Position numbers and translations under genes: made by a program. A stretch of DNA of 64,000 nt from Rhodeus uyekii (lineage: Eukaryota > Chordata > Actinopteri > Cypriniformes > Acheilognathidae), in assembly GCA_037043235.1 (NCBI GenBank), contig JAWRVZ010000239.1:558001-622000 (forward strand). Direction: 5' to 3'. The notes beneath the pieces were generated by a model. It saw nothing but the letters and a program-made list of their open reading frames with translations, was not told the DNA's origin and ran no database searches. Shown one piece after another: positions 59,901-64,000 of this stretch (position 1 is the stretch's first letter; every line of letters begins with the position of its first letter).

Positions 59901-60716
59901 TCTATAGTTTTATTCAAATACTTACTATCACGGTGACGATAGATATGCAATAAATCTGTTTTTTGTTGTCCTCAAGGTCTAAAAAGTTTCTGACATTTGT
60001 GGAAGGTTGTCTGGTGAAGAACTACCTCCACAGGCCATCCACAGAGACCCTCTTACGCCATTCCTTCATTAAAGACCTTCCCAATGAACGACAAGTACGC
60101 GTCACGCTCAAAGATCATCTGGACAGAACCAGGAAGAGGAGACGAGAGAAAGGTGTGAGACTCATAGTCCTTAAGAAGAGACTTATAGATTACTTAAGTT
60201 GATTCATTTCACTTGAATTAATTAATTCATTCATTCTGATTTAGACTGTCTATGACTTGGGTCATTTCAGATTACACTTTGCGCATGCCTGAAATGTCCA
60301 TACTGTTAAAAGCAGTTTTAATAACTCTCACACACTCATTGAAAACTGTCCTAGTCCTGCAGGCAACATTTTCTGAGCACCTCTCCACCACTCTTCTACT
60401 GCTATCTGTGCGAGCATGAGAAAAATCTCCTAATTTACTGGTTGAACGTTAATGTTGACAGTAATAGTGATGACAACAGACATTAAGTTAAATCATGTTT
60501 TGCGCCCTCGCCTATGTAATTGAGCTTTGATTAGATGAACAACATTAAAAAAACATTATTCAAATGATAGTGTTATTTGCTCTTGGTTTGTGCACCACTT
60601 GTTTCAATTAGTTTCAAGCTCTGTTTTTGACCAATCTTAACAGAGGGAACGGAATATGAATACAGTGGAAGTGAAGATGAAGACGATGCCATAAATGAAG
60701 ATGAAGGTGAACCCAG
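35909..60716 (+). CDS. nrk: NIK-related / MAP4K4-family Ste20 kinase (germinal-centre kinase), 5' part with complete kinase domain
   Basis: A Ser/Thr kinase of the MAP4K4-TNIK-MINK1-NRK group, cytoplasmic; the family feeds JNK and cytoskeletal signalling. Eleven coding exons join in phase: 35909-35965, 36342-36407, 51708-51764, 53347-53472, 54311-54421, 55282-55372, 55536-55666, 58918-58972, 59095-59173, 59977-60152, 60644-60716, giving about 340 residues. Visible: glycine loop GNGTYGQV, catalytic Lys of AAIK (about residue 54), HRD with Asp 153, DFG with Asp 171, GTPYWMAPE, then EYEYSGSE and an acidic linker. All catalytic residues are present. The start at 35909 is chosen because AAAATGG is a strong context; an in-frame ATG two codons upstream is weak. 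Sequence looks MAP4K4-like (SPAGQDDQLW, EGCLVKNY), but neighbouring il1rapl2 argues for nrk. Coiled-coil and CNH domains would lie beyond the window. Confidence 0.8.
36342..36407 (+). CDS. nrk: nrk exon 2: kinase glycine-rich loop
   Basis: 66 nt (22 codons), acceptor ttccctttcag, donor gtttgt. It encodes DPAGIFELIEVV then GNGTYGQVYK, the ATP-binding loop of subdomain I. DPAGIFEL is a strong signature of MAP4K4/TNIK/MINK1/NRK kinases. A 15.3 kb intron follows, which holds the nested BEL-in-LINE insertion. Confidence 0.88.
36408..39430. other. nrk intron 2, first part, nothing recognised
   Basis: No coding exon or clear repeat seen apart from a short TG run near 38714. Confidence 0.45.
39431..39625. 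mobile_element. palindromic hAT-type MITE
   Basis: Left arm GGGTGTCCAAATTCAGTCCT, GGAGGGCC and right arm GGCCCTCCAGGACTGAATTT, GGACCCC are near-perfect inverted repeats around AATTAAACACACCTGAACCA, GCTAATCAAGG. This is a very common fish foldback MITE. Confidence 0.75.
39626..39727. repeat. second, partial copy of the same MITE
   Basis: GATCAGCTGTTTCAGGTGTG, TTTAATTGGCGTTGGAG and GGACAGTGGCCCTCCTGGAG repeat the right half of the neighbouring MITE. Confidence 0.6.
40600..41043 (-). mobile_element. older LINE, 3' part (left of the BEL insertion)
   Basis: The minus-strand frame 41007-40759 reads TLVDFKTLLLAYKALCNSAP, DYIGDRF and LFSVPRSRCKSKG, the RT C-terminus of an L2-like fish LINE. It continues across the BEL element at 46262. 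Confidence 0.68.
41039..41043. other. target-site duplication GAGCC, left
   Basis: GAGCC directly precedes the left LTR and is repeated at 46262-46266 after the right LTR. Five bases is the duplication size of BEL/Pao. Confidence 0.9.
41044..41723 (-). repeat. BEL 3' LTR (left)
   Basis: 680 bp, TGTAGTGAAG...CTTTCTGACA as read on +. It is essentially identical to 45582-46261. Confidence 0.93.
41724..41760 (-). promoter_or_regulatory. candidate BEL polypurine tract and small hairpin
   Basis: On the minus strand TTGGGGGCGGCTG lies directly before the 3' LTR, where plus-strand DNA synthesis is primed. Next to it, CAATTATC and GATAATTG form an 8-bp hairpin with a 6-nt loop. Confidence 0.5.
41762..45538 (-). 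CDS. BEL/Pao fused gag-like / RT-RNaseH-integrase polyprotein, 1258 aa
   Basis: Residues 1-330: basic Ser/Arg-rich start, a charged coiled coil (about 90-165; EEKIKQRQLDSLRQQVEED), and a Pro/Ser/Thr-rich stretch; no zinc knuckles or protease seen. From about 334 the protein is abruptly RT: LRFLWRDMR, LPFGTTCSPCCAIYAL, FYVDNCLHS (397-404). Then RNase H with Asp 582, Glu 626, Asp 656 and Asp 702. Integrase has a CRDC zinc pair and a DDE triad at about Asp 958 (GVDCFGP), Asp 1020 (CDNGTNF) and Glu 1069 (GTWEREVK), with a C-terminal BEL-type domain (WRTDVKELTVGQVVLI). The RT motif A aspartate and fingers are missing, so an in-frame deletion is inferred. RT activity is unlikely; integrase and RNase H look intact. 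Confidence 0.9.
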   Translation of the reverse strand: MDPAESDTTKTMDRPRRRTNLPSHLDDYEVGYRPAKDPPPKASSHCTSRPRSSSRKTSHSGASSHSRSSRRSITSTGVYLPTELSSVQTAILEEKIKQRQLDSLRQQVEEDSLADVEYQRLQAQAKEAQRMQEEALTAKEALSKHLERQRKLQQAETELEVAKLVSCMLIKDSGSTTPVPPGSPDSLSPQPQLEHMSPPRPSDSLPHPSTQSPVITSTMQIHPAEQIIPDGSWVSQSSLRPPAGIQPLPQTVSSPVFNVPLANPIIAPDRTVVSNVVPQSHSGATVMSTAAHPISTSTPSMPQHPTRTTLFPPTRPYAILQTGIPPVTTRLLPADKSVLRFLWRDMRREVEPDVYEWQVLPFGTTCSPCCAIYALQRHAQGHKDMPDLVNILENSFYVDNCLHSTPTVNEAKEIVDGLRRTLSDGGFEIRQWASNVPSVIQHLPTDAKSASSERWLTQLSKDLQEPTLGLRWNCINDTLGYNLRSTEPAEPTMRNMYRTLASQYDPLGFIVPFTTRAKVLIQDLWKHNLGWDDPIEPLHLREQWLTWVRELPTLLQLQFPRTYTSAFNDNTSVMREIHVFSDASERAYGSVAYLRTTDSQGQVTVTFVLARSRVAPRKCLSMPRLELSAALTGAQLAKVIQTELTIPIHKVTFWTDSTTVLYWLTSESCRYKVFVGTRVAEIQTLTDMAEWRYVESARNSADHITRGLSLTELAGPHQWSSGPAFLSQPIDQWPSTLKTDKEPDLSELKKAAFIGTVSMLNSSIPDHSQFSTWQELVQSTVRSLHGAAEINTDSPATASEYIEAERLLLLQAQSDSFPLEVKALKAGQSVPADSRLISLAPEYDGTTGLIRVGGRLRRACDLDLESVHPIVLDPRHHITLLLIKDTDQRLLHPGSERVLAELRRQYWVLRGREAIRKPQRTCRDCQRWRAKPQTPRLADLPPCRLNLYKPPFHSTGVDCFGPFAVNLGRRQEKRWGIIYKCMTTRCVHLDLLENLDTDAFLLSLRRFIARRGKPMELICDNGTNFVGGNRELQQTFNAMAPKLQELLAGQKIRFRHNPPSAPHFGGTWEREVKSVKTALRVILREQSVPEPVLQTLLVEVESILNAKPLGYVSSDVADLDPVTPNLLLMGRHDASLPQVLYDSNNLLGRRRWRHSQVLADHFWTSFIRHYLPGMQGRHKWRTDVKELTVGQVVLIVDPQLPRALWPVGTVMETLAGTDGRVRIARVKVKDKTYTRPVVRLIPLPHLEDDNMDTSDRLS
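45561..45577 (-). promoter_or_regulatory. BEL primer-binding site, complementary to tRNA-Tyr 3' end
   Basis: On the minus strand TGGTCCTTCGAGCCGGA, 4 nt inside the 5' LTR. From memory of tRNA-Tyr (ending ...TCCGGCTCGAAGGA plus CCA), all 17 nt pair. Confidence 0.75.
45582..46261 (-). repeat. BEL 5' LTR (right)
   Basis: 680 bp, the partner of 41044-41723, followed by the GAGCC duplication at 46262-46266. Confidence 0.93.
46262..46266. other. target-site duplication GAGCC, right
   Basis: Second copy of the GAGCC found at 41039-41043. Confidence 0.9.
46262..47600 (-). mobile_element. older LINE, 5' part (right of the BEL insertion)
   Basis: The minus frame 47552-47151 reads INVGLLNIRSFSTKALIVID, TETCLKPD, STPQDYSYKQESRLKRKGGG and VAVIY, an APE endonuclease N-terminus. 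Nearer the BEL element there are remnants of LDYCN...GLPQST and SLHWLP of the RT. It is internally deleted and frameshifted: about 1.3 kb remains where roughly 2.5 kb would be expected. Confidence 0.7.
47600..48710. other. intronic sequence, nothing recognised
   Basis: AT-rich sequence in nrk intron 2 without visible genes or repeats. Confidence 0.45.
48712..49790. mobile_element. non-autonomous DNA transposon with palindromic TTGGCTTGAGAAAGCCAA end
   Basis: The left end AAGTTGGCTTGAGAAAGCCA and the right end GGCTTTCTCAAGCCAACT are inverted. No transposase. Three units of about 110-130 bp with CCACGCCCTAGCAACCATT and CACCTTAGCAACC lie at 49290-49560. I recognise it as an abundant cyprinid family but am unsure of its superfamily (Kolobok-like is possible). 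Confidence 0.6.
49800..51707. other. nrk intron 2, last part, nothing recognised
   Basis: No coding exon or clear repeat seen before the exon at 51708. Confidence 0.45.
51708..51764 (+). CDS. nrk: nrk exon 3: kinase catalytic lysine
   Basis: 57 nt (19 codons), acceptor tttttgacag, donor gtatga. It encodes GRHVKTGQLAAIKVMDVTE; the Lys of AAIK is the ATP-anchoring residue of subdomain II. It is phase 0 at both ends and fits exons 2 and 4 without gaps. Confidence 0.88.
52520..53235 (+). repeat. dispersed repeat family A, copy 3 (most complete)
   Basis: Starts AAAAGTAATGCATTACAATA and ends GTAACTCGCATTACTTGAGG, giving weak inverted ends. It shares internal blocks with 25020-25345 and 34430-35085. 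No ORF. Confidence 0.6.
53347..53472 (+). CDS. nrk: nrk exon 4: kinase helix C region
   Basis: 126 nt (42 codons), acceptor gtcttccgcag, donor gtgagt. It encodes an acidic start (DEEDEIKLEINMLK), whose Glu in helix C pairs with the catalytic Lys, then HSHHRNIATYYGAF and KKSPAGQDDQLW. The last motif is closest to MAP4K4/MINK1 forms. Confidence 0.88.
54311..54421 (+). CDS. nrk: nrk exon 5: kinase hinge
   Basis: 111 nt (37 codons), acceptor tggccttcag, donor gtgagt. It encodes LVMEYCGAGSVTDLLKKTKG and LKEDWIAYICREVLR. The hinge (MEYCGAGS) and helix E region are typical of the group; the WIAYICRE segment is shared with NRK, TNIK and MINK1. Confidence 0.88.
54725..54775. repeat. imperfect TA/TG microsatellite
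   Basis: GTATATATATATATATACAT and similar alternation in nrk intron 5. Confidence 0.85.
55282..55372 (+). CDS. nrk: nrk exon 6: catalytic loop
   Basis: 91 nt, acceptor tgttcttag, donor gtaaga, ending in a split Val codon. It encodes [20 protein letters not shown] with the catalytic Asp of HRD and the metal-binding Asn of KGQN, so catalytic competence is expected. Confidence 0.88.
55536..55666 (+). CDS. nrk: nrk exon 7: DFG and activation segment
   Basis: 131 nt, acceptor ttgtcag, donor gtaagt. It completes the Val codon and encodes DFGVSAQLDRTIGRRNTFIG then TPYWMAPEVIACDENPD and TYDYR. The metal-binding DFG, the activation-loop Thr and the APE motif are intact. It is followed by an intron holding the TA-flanked inverted-repeat element and a LINE fragment. 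Confidence 0.88.
55799..57400. mobile_element. pogo/Tigger-like non-autonomous element, perfect 22-bp inverted repeats, TA duplication
   Basis: Left end CAGTAATACC...TTTACGAG (55799-55820) and right end CTCGTAAACC...TATTACTG (57379-57400) are exact reverse complements, flanked by TA at 55797-55798 and 57401-57402. Subterminal GGTGTACGAGC motifs recur on both sides. 1602 bp, no transposase frame. It lies in nrk intron 7. Confidence 0.85.
57660..58770 (-). mobile_element. LINE 3' fragment (same family as 28395-29780)
   Basis: GTCAAGTCACCTTTATTTAT marks the 3' end. The minus frame gives LLTHYSSSRLSLSQNSGQLI and ISKSTAGGPSLSNLAPKLWN of the RT C-terminus. Frameshifted and 5'-truncated. Confidence 0.72.
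58918..58972 (+). CDS. nrk: nrk exon 8: kinase helix F
   Basis: 55 nt, acceptor tgtttttag, donor gtaagt, ending in the first base of a Pro codon. It encodes SDVWSLGITALEMAEGAP, the conserved DVWSLG helix F region of Ste20 kinases. It joins exactly to the CC of exon 9. Confidence 0.86.
59095..59173 (+). CDS. nrk: nrk exon 9: C-lobe
   Basis: 79 nt, acceptor tttccacag, donor gtaaga, split codons at both ends. It encodes LCDMHPMRALFLIPRNPPPK then LKSKKW. This matches the MAP4K4-group C-lobe nearly word for word; the Trp codon is split TG|G with the next exon. Confidence 0.88.
59977..60152 (+). CDS. nrk: nrk exon 10: end of the kinase domain
   Basis: 176 nt, acceptor gtcctcaag, donor gtgtga. It encodes SKKFLTFVEGCLVKNYLHRP, the RPSTETLLRHSFI helix with the subdomain XI Arg, PNERQVRVTLKDHLDR and a basic RKRRREK. 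If the intron were retained, translation would run on for 13 residues to a stop near 60200. Confidence 0.87.
60644..60716 (+). CDS. nrk: nrk exon 11: acidic linker after the kinase domain
   Basis: 73 nt, acceptor atcttaacag, donor gtatgt. It encodes EGTEYEYSGSEDEDD and an acidic stretch up to EGEPR. The ETEYEYSGSEEE-type motif follows the kinase domain in MAP4K4, TNIK and MINK1. Later exons are not seen before 64000, so the next intron is longer than 3.2 kb. Confidence 0.84.
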
Positions 60717-62053
60717 GTATGTCTTAATTAGTATTTCTGCCTGTGTGTTCTTATTTCCCTGTGTGACGTCATAAGTCCCCCAATATACAGACTTGTGGAG
60801 CTTGATTACATAAATTATTTGTTTATATGCCGGAGGACGTTTTAAGCTATGAATCTTGCAGGATGTTTTAATGGTACAAAAACCTCTTGCATGTCAAAAG
60901 ATCAAGGCAAATTTGATTTCTCATGCCATGACCCCCTTTAATGAGACAGAGCAGCAGGTATTTAGATACTGATACACATCTGATTTACACTTTCATTTGT
61001 GTCACGATGAGTGTTTTGACACCTCAATAAGACAGAAAGAGAACTGATTTTGCTGAGATTTGTGGCTTTCTGTTTGCACGCTTCAGCTGTGTACATTTTT
61101 TTTCCATAACTTATTCATTTCTTAAACAGTGCTTTAAGATTTTTAGGTTGGTTTAACAGGATATATACAGTAATTGAATAAAGTTGTCAATCTTCACTGC
61201 AGAAATTCTAAATTAAATATAGATAAGGGCAGTGAGTGAGTGAGTGATTTTTCTCTTTTTCTTTAGTTTTTTCATTATCCTTAATGATATATATTAGGCT
61301 ATCACTTTAAGTCCTGTCGCACTTGACGCGTATCTCACATGCATCACATTTTCTCACAACTATTTACATAGTTCATTTAAGACTTCACTTAAATCATTTG
61401 AGAACGTACTTATCGCGAGGATACTCCAAGATGGGCATTTTTGTGATACTCTACAAGATGGGCATTCACAGATGTTTGTGTCTTATCATGCTTGAATGGT
61501 TTGAAAACATTTGCATGAATAAGAGCATGGTCATATAATGTAATGTTAGCAAAATAGTAATGGGGGGAAAAATGGATGCTGCGTTAATTGTATTAAATAT
61601 TTTTAACGTTAAACTGAAAAAAGTTAATTGCATTGAACTAATTTAAATAGAATATAATATGTAAAAAAGTTTACTGTGGCTTAGTAAATAAATTTAAAAC
61701 ACAAAGCTAAACAAAAATAAAATAACAAAAAAACACTGTTCTTAATTTTCTAGAAGTAGTTAAAAGACCTTACTGAATTTGTGTAGTTAATTAAGAAAAG
61801 TTAGACCACCATCTTGCTCTGACTTGAGTGACTTGAACATACCTGATGCCATAAACACGACTTCCCAGCTCATAAATATGAACTTCCCAGGAGGACTTCA
61901 ACGCAGCATAACACTTTTTAATATCTAGCACATCCTAATCTTTATGGTCTCATTCATGTAATAGTACTGTGATATGTGTAAATATTTATATAGCAAAATC
62001 TCTAATGATAGATATACATTGTATACAGCATCCACAATTACTGTGGACAAAAA
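60717..62053. other. nrk intron 11, nothing recognised
   Basis: AT-rich sequence without a recognised exon or repeat. Confidence 0.45.
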
Positions 62054-62942
62054 CTGTGGCCAAAAGTTTTAAGACTGACACAAATACTAATTTTCACAAA
62101 GTCTGATGATAGTTTGGGTATACTCCAGAATCTTATGTAGGATAAGATTCCCAAGCGGATCATCAAAAACTTCAGTTGTTGTGAGGAAGTCTATCAGGGC
62201 GCCCAACAAAGTCCAGCAAGTATCCAGGACCATCTCCTAAAGTGTATTCAGCTGTGGGATCAGGGCACCACCAATGAAAAGCTTGTCCAGAGAAGAATCA
62301 GCCATCAGCCCTGTCATACCAAAAGTAAAGCATCCTGAAACTATTCATGTGTGCGGTTACTTCTCCGCCAAGGGAGTGAACCAGCACTCACAATTTTGCC
62401 CAAGAACACAGCTATGGAAAAATAATTCCTCCTCCAAGAGTAACTTATCTCAATCATCCAAGAACGGTTTGGTGATGAACAATGTATTTCACACCATGAT
62501 GGAGCGCTTTGCCATAAGGCAAAAGTGATAACTAAGTGCTTGAGGAACAAAACATTGAAATTTTGGGTCCATGGCCAGGAAACTCCCCAGACCTTAATCC
62601 CATTGAAAACTTTTGGCTAATGCTCAAGAGGCGGGTGGACAAACAAAAACCCACATTCTGACAAACTCCAAGCATTGATAATGCAACAATGGGCTGCCAT
62701 CAGTCAGGATGTGGCCCAGAAGTTGATTTACAGCATGCCAGTGCGAATTGTAGCGGACTTGAAAAAGAAGAGTCAACACTGCAAATGTTGAGTCTTTTCA
62801 TACACTTAATGTTATTGTAATTAAAAGCCACTTATGAATGCTTGTAATTATGATTCAGTAGACATAGTAACATCTGACATCAAGCTTTAAAACAGTGAAG
62901 CAGAAAATGTATATTTGTGTCGTTCTCAACTTTTGGCCACGG
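62054..62942 (+). mobile_element. Tc1-like transposon, decayed and shortened
   Basis: Ends CTGTGGCCAAAAGTTTTAAG and (inverted) CCGTGGCCAAAAGTTGAGA. The + strand keeps transposase pieces in shifting frames: HHDGA-type catalytic-core remnants, GNSPDLNPIENFWLMLKRRV and ISQDVAQKLIYSMP. About 890 bp against 1.3-1.6 kb for an intact Tc1, so the N-terminal region is largely gone. Confidence 0.75.
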
Positions 62943-63130
62943 CTCAGTTAAGATCAGTGTTCATTACTACACCATAAGAAAGAGACTAGGCAAAAATGGC
63001 CTACATGGGAGAGTTCCAAGACGAAAGCCACTGCTGAGCAAAAAGAACATTAAGGCTTATCTCATTTTTGCCAGAAATCTTGATAATCCACAAAACTTTT
63101 GGGAAAATACTTGATCTTTCTGGAAGGGGT
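62943..63130 (+). pseudogene. second Tc1-like transposase fragment of a different family
   Basis: The + frame reads RKRLGKNGLHGRVPRRKPLL then AYLIFARNLDNPQNFWENT, the end of the DNA-binding region and start of the catalytic core in Tc1 transposases. It starts immediately after the previous element ends. Confidence 0.65.
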
Positions 63131-63199
63131 GTAAAAGTAACACCATATTTCAGAAAAAGAGCATCATACCAACAGTAAATATGGTCTGTGGCTATTTTG

Positions 63200-63465
63200 C
63201 TGCTTCAGGACATTGCAAGTTATCGCAAACGCTTTATTGCAGTTATTGCTGCTAAGGGTGGCCCATCCAGTTATTATATTTAGGGGACAAGCACTTTTTC
63301 ACACAGGCCTATGTTTGGATTTTGTTTTCCTTAATTTAAAAAATGCATTTTGTTTGAGTAATATTTAAATTTGTTTGGTGATCTGAAACATTTAAGTGTG
63401 TTAAACATGCCAAAAAAAGAGAAGAAACATGGATGGGGGGAAAACTTTTTCACACTACTGTACAT
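63200..63465. repeat. transposon 3' flank remnant
   Basis: GGGGACAAGCACTTTTTCAC, ACAGGCCTATG and GGGGGGAAAACTTTTTCACA, CTACTGTAC recall ends of fish DNA transposons. Class uncertain. Confidence 0.35.
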
Positions 63466-64000
63466 GCTATGCTGATGAAAATGACCTGCTCTCCTGGAAA
63501 AGCATAATTGTGTTCTGCAGGGTTAGATAATGCAATGGTTTGCATCAAACAGTGCTGAACTGCATTCAAGTGGAAATGCAACAGGATCTGTTAGTTCTGC
63601 TCCGTTGTTCAGCCTAATGGCTGAAAAACTATGGAGTGTTTTAATAACCTGCACTAATAAAGCGCTAATAATAAGACCAGAAAAGTGCATTGGGAAAGTA
63701 AATATTGGTATAGATTGTATGTTGACTTGAGAGGTGAGATTTAGATTAGTGAACTATAGTAGATGACTCTGAAGGCTAAATGATAACAAAATGGCATCAT
63801 CAGCAGGCAGCTCAAATGATGTTTGTACAACAATAACCAACTGTTACGTAACTATAAGTTGATTTGTGACCCATAAAATTATTGTGGTCACTGAGTGTCA
63901 CCCGTCGGGTTAATGTGCTCTGTCAGTAGTCTCCACATGCCAGATGGCATGAAAGCCCTGAGTGACATTTTGTACAGATTTGTCAGCATTGCCCTTTTCT
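63466..64000. other. intronic sequence, nothing recognised
   Basis: No exon of nrk or other feature recognised up to the window end. Confidence 0.4.

Noticed and set aside
35909..60716. Calling the kinase map4k4.
   Set aside because: Sequence similarity is high, but linkage to il1rapl2 favours nrk; kept as the main alternative.

Overview
The window looks like teleost fish DNA, most likely from a cypriniform (carp-like) fish. It is an AT-rich vertebrate genome with small exons separated by long introns full of transposons. The transposon mix (DIRS, BEL/Pao, L2/CR1-type LINEs, Tc1 and pogo-like elements, palindromic MITEs) is typical of such fish. The species call is inference; no search was run.

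Two host genes lie head to tail on the + strand. The 3' half of an interleukin-1 receptor accessory protein-like gene occupies about 4.6-33.1 kb: two exons of the third Ig domain, a transmembrane exon, a TIR exon, and a last exon with the rest of the TIR domain and the tail ending in SSDIW. I call it il1rapl2. Only 2.8 kb later, the 5' part of a germinal-centre-kinase gene of the MAP4K4/TNIK/MINK1/NRK family starts (35.9-60.7 kb; 11 coding exons, complete kinase domain, then the start of the acidic linker). Sequence alone resembles MAP4K4, but IL1RAPL2 is followed by NRK on the human X, so I favour nrk. All exon junctions were checked: GT/AG sites and codon phases agree throughout both genes.

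Most other sequence is mobile DNA. By region: 0-4.6 kb, AT-rich intron with an inverted pair of a common dispersed repeat and a large GATA microsatellite. 5.3-9.4 kb, a DNA-transposon-like repeat holding a solo LTR, then a decayed DIRS element with tyrosine recombinase and RT/RNase H remnants. 9.7-12.7 kb, two inverted copies of an LTR-like repeat, the second ending about 21 bp before an exon. 13-18 kb, an almost intact minus-strand LINE whose RT catalytic block is deleted and which carries a 1.5 kb G-rich minisatellite in its 3' region. 20.8-27.3 kb, another LTR-like copy with a foldback, two terminal-inverted-repeat elements (one keeping a pogo-type transposase tail) and an LTR with a polypurine tract. 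28.4-31.4 kb, LINE 3' fragments. 41.0-46.3 kb, a BEL/Pao retrotransposon with 680-bp LTRs that differ at one visible base, a 5-bp target duplication, a tRNA-Tyr-type primer site and one 1258-codon ORF fusing a gag-like N-terminus to RT-RNaseH-integrase; it sits inside an older LINE. 48.7-63.4 kb, more non-autonomous elements, including a TA-flanked pogo-like element with a perfect 22-bp inverted repeat, and Tc1 remnants.

No prokaryotic features, CRISPR arrays or confident stand-alone RNA genes were seen. The most unusual object is the young BEL/Pao derivative; next are the catalytic-block deletion in the LINE and the close il1rapl2-nrk linkage.
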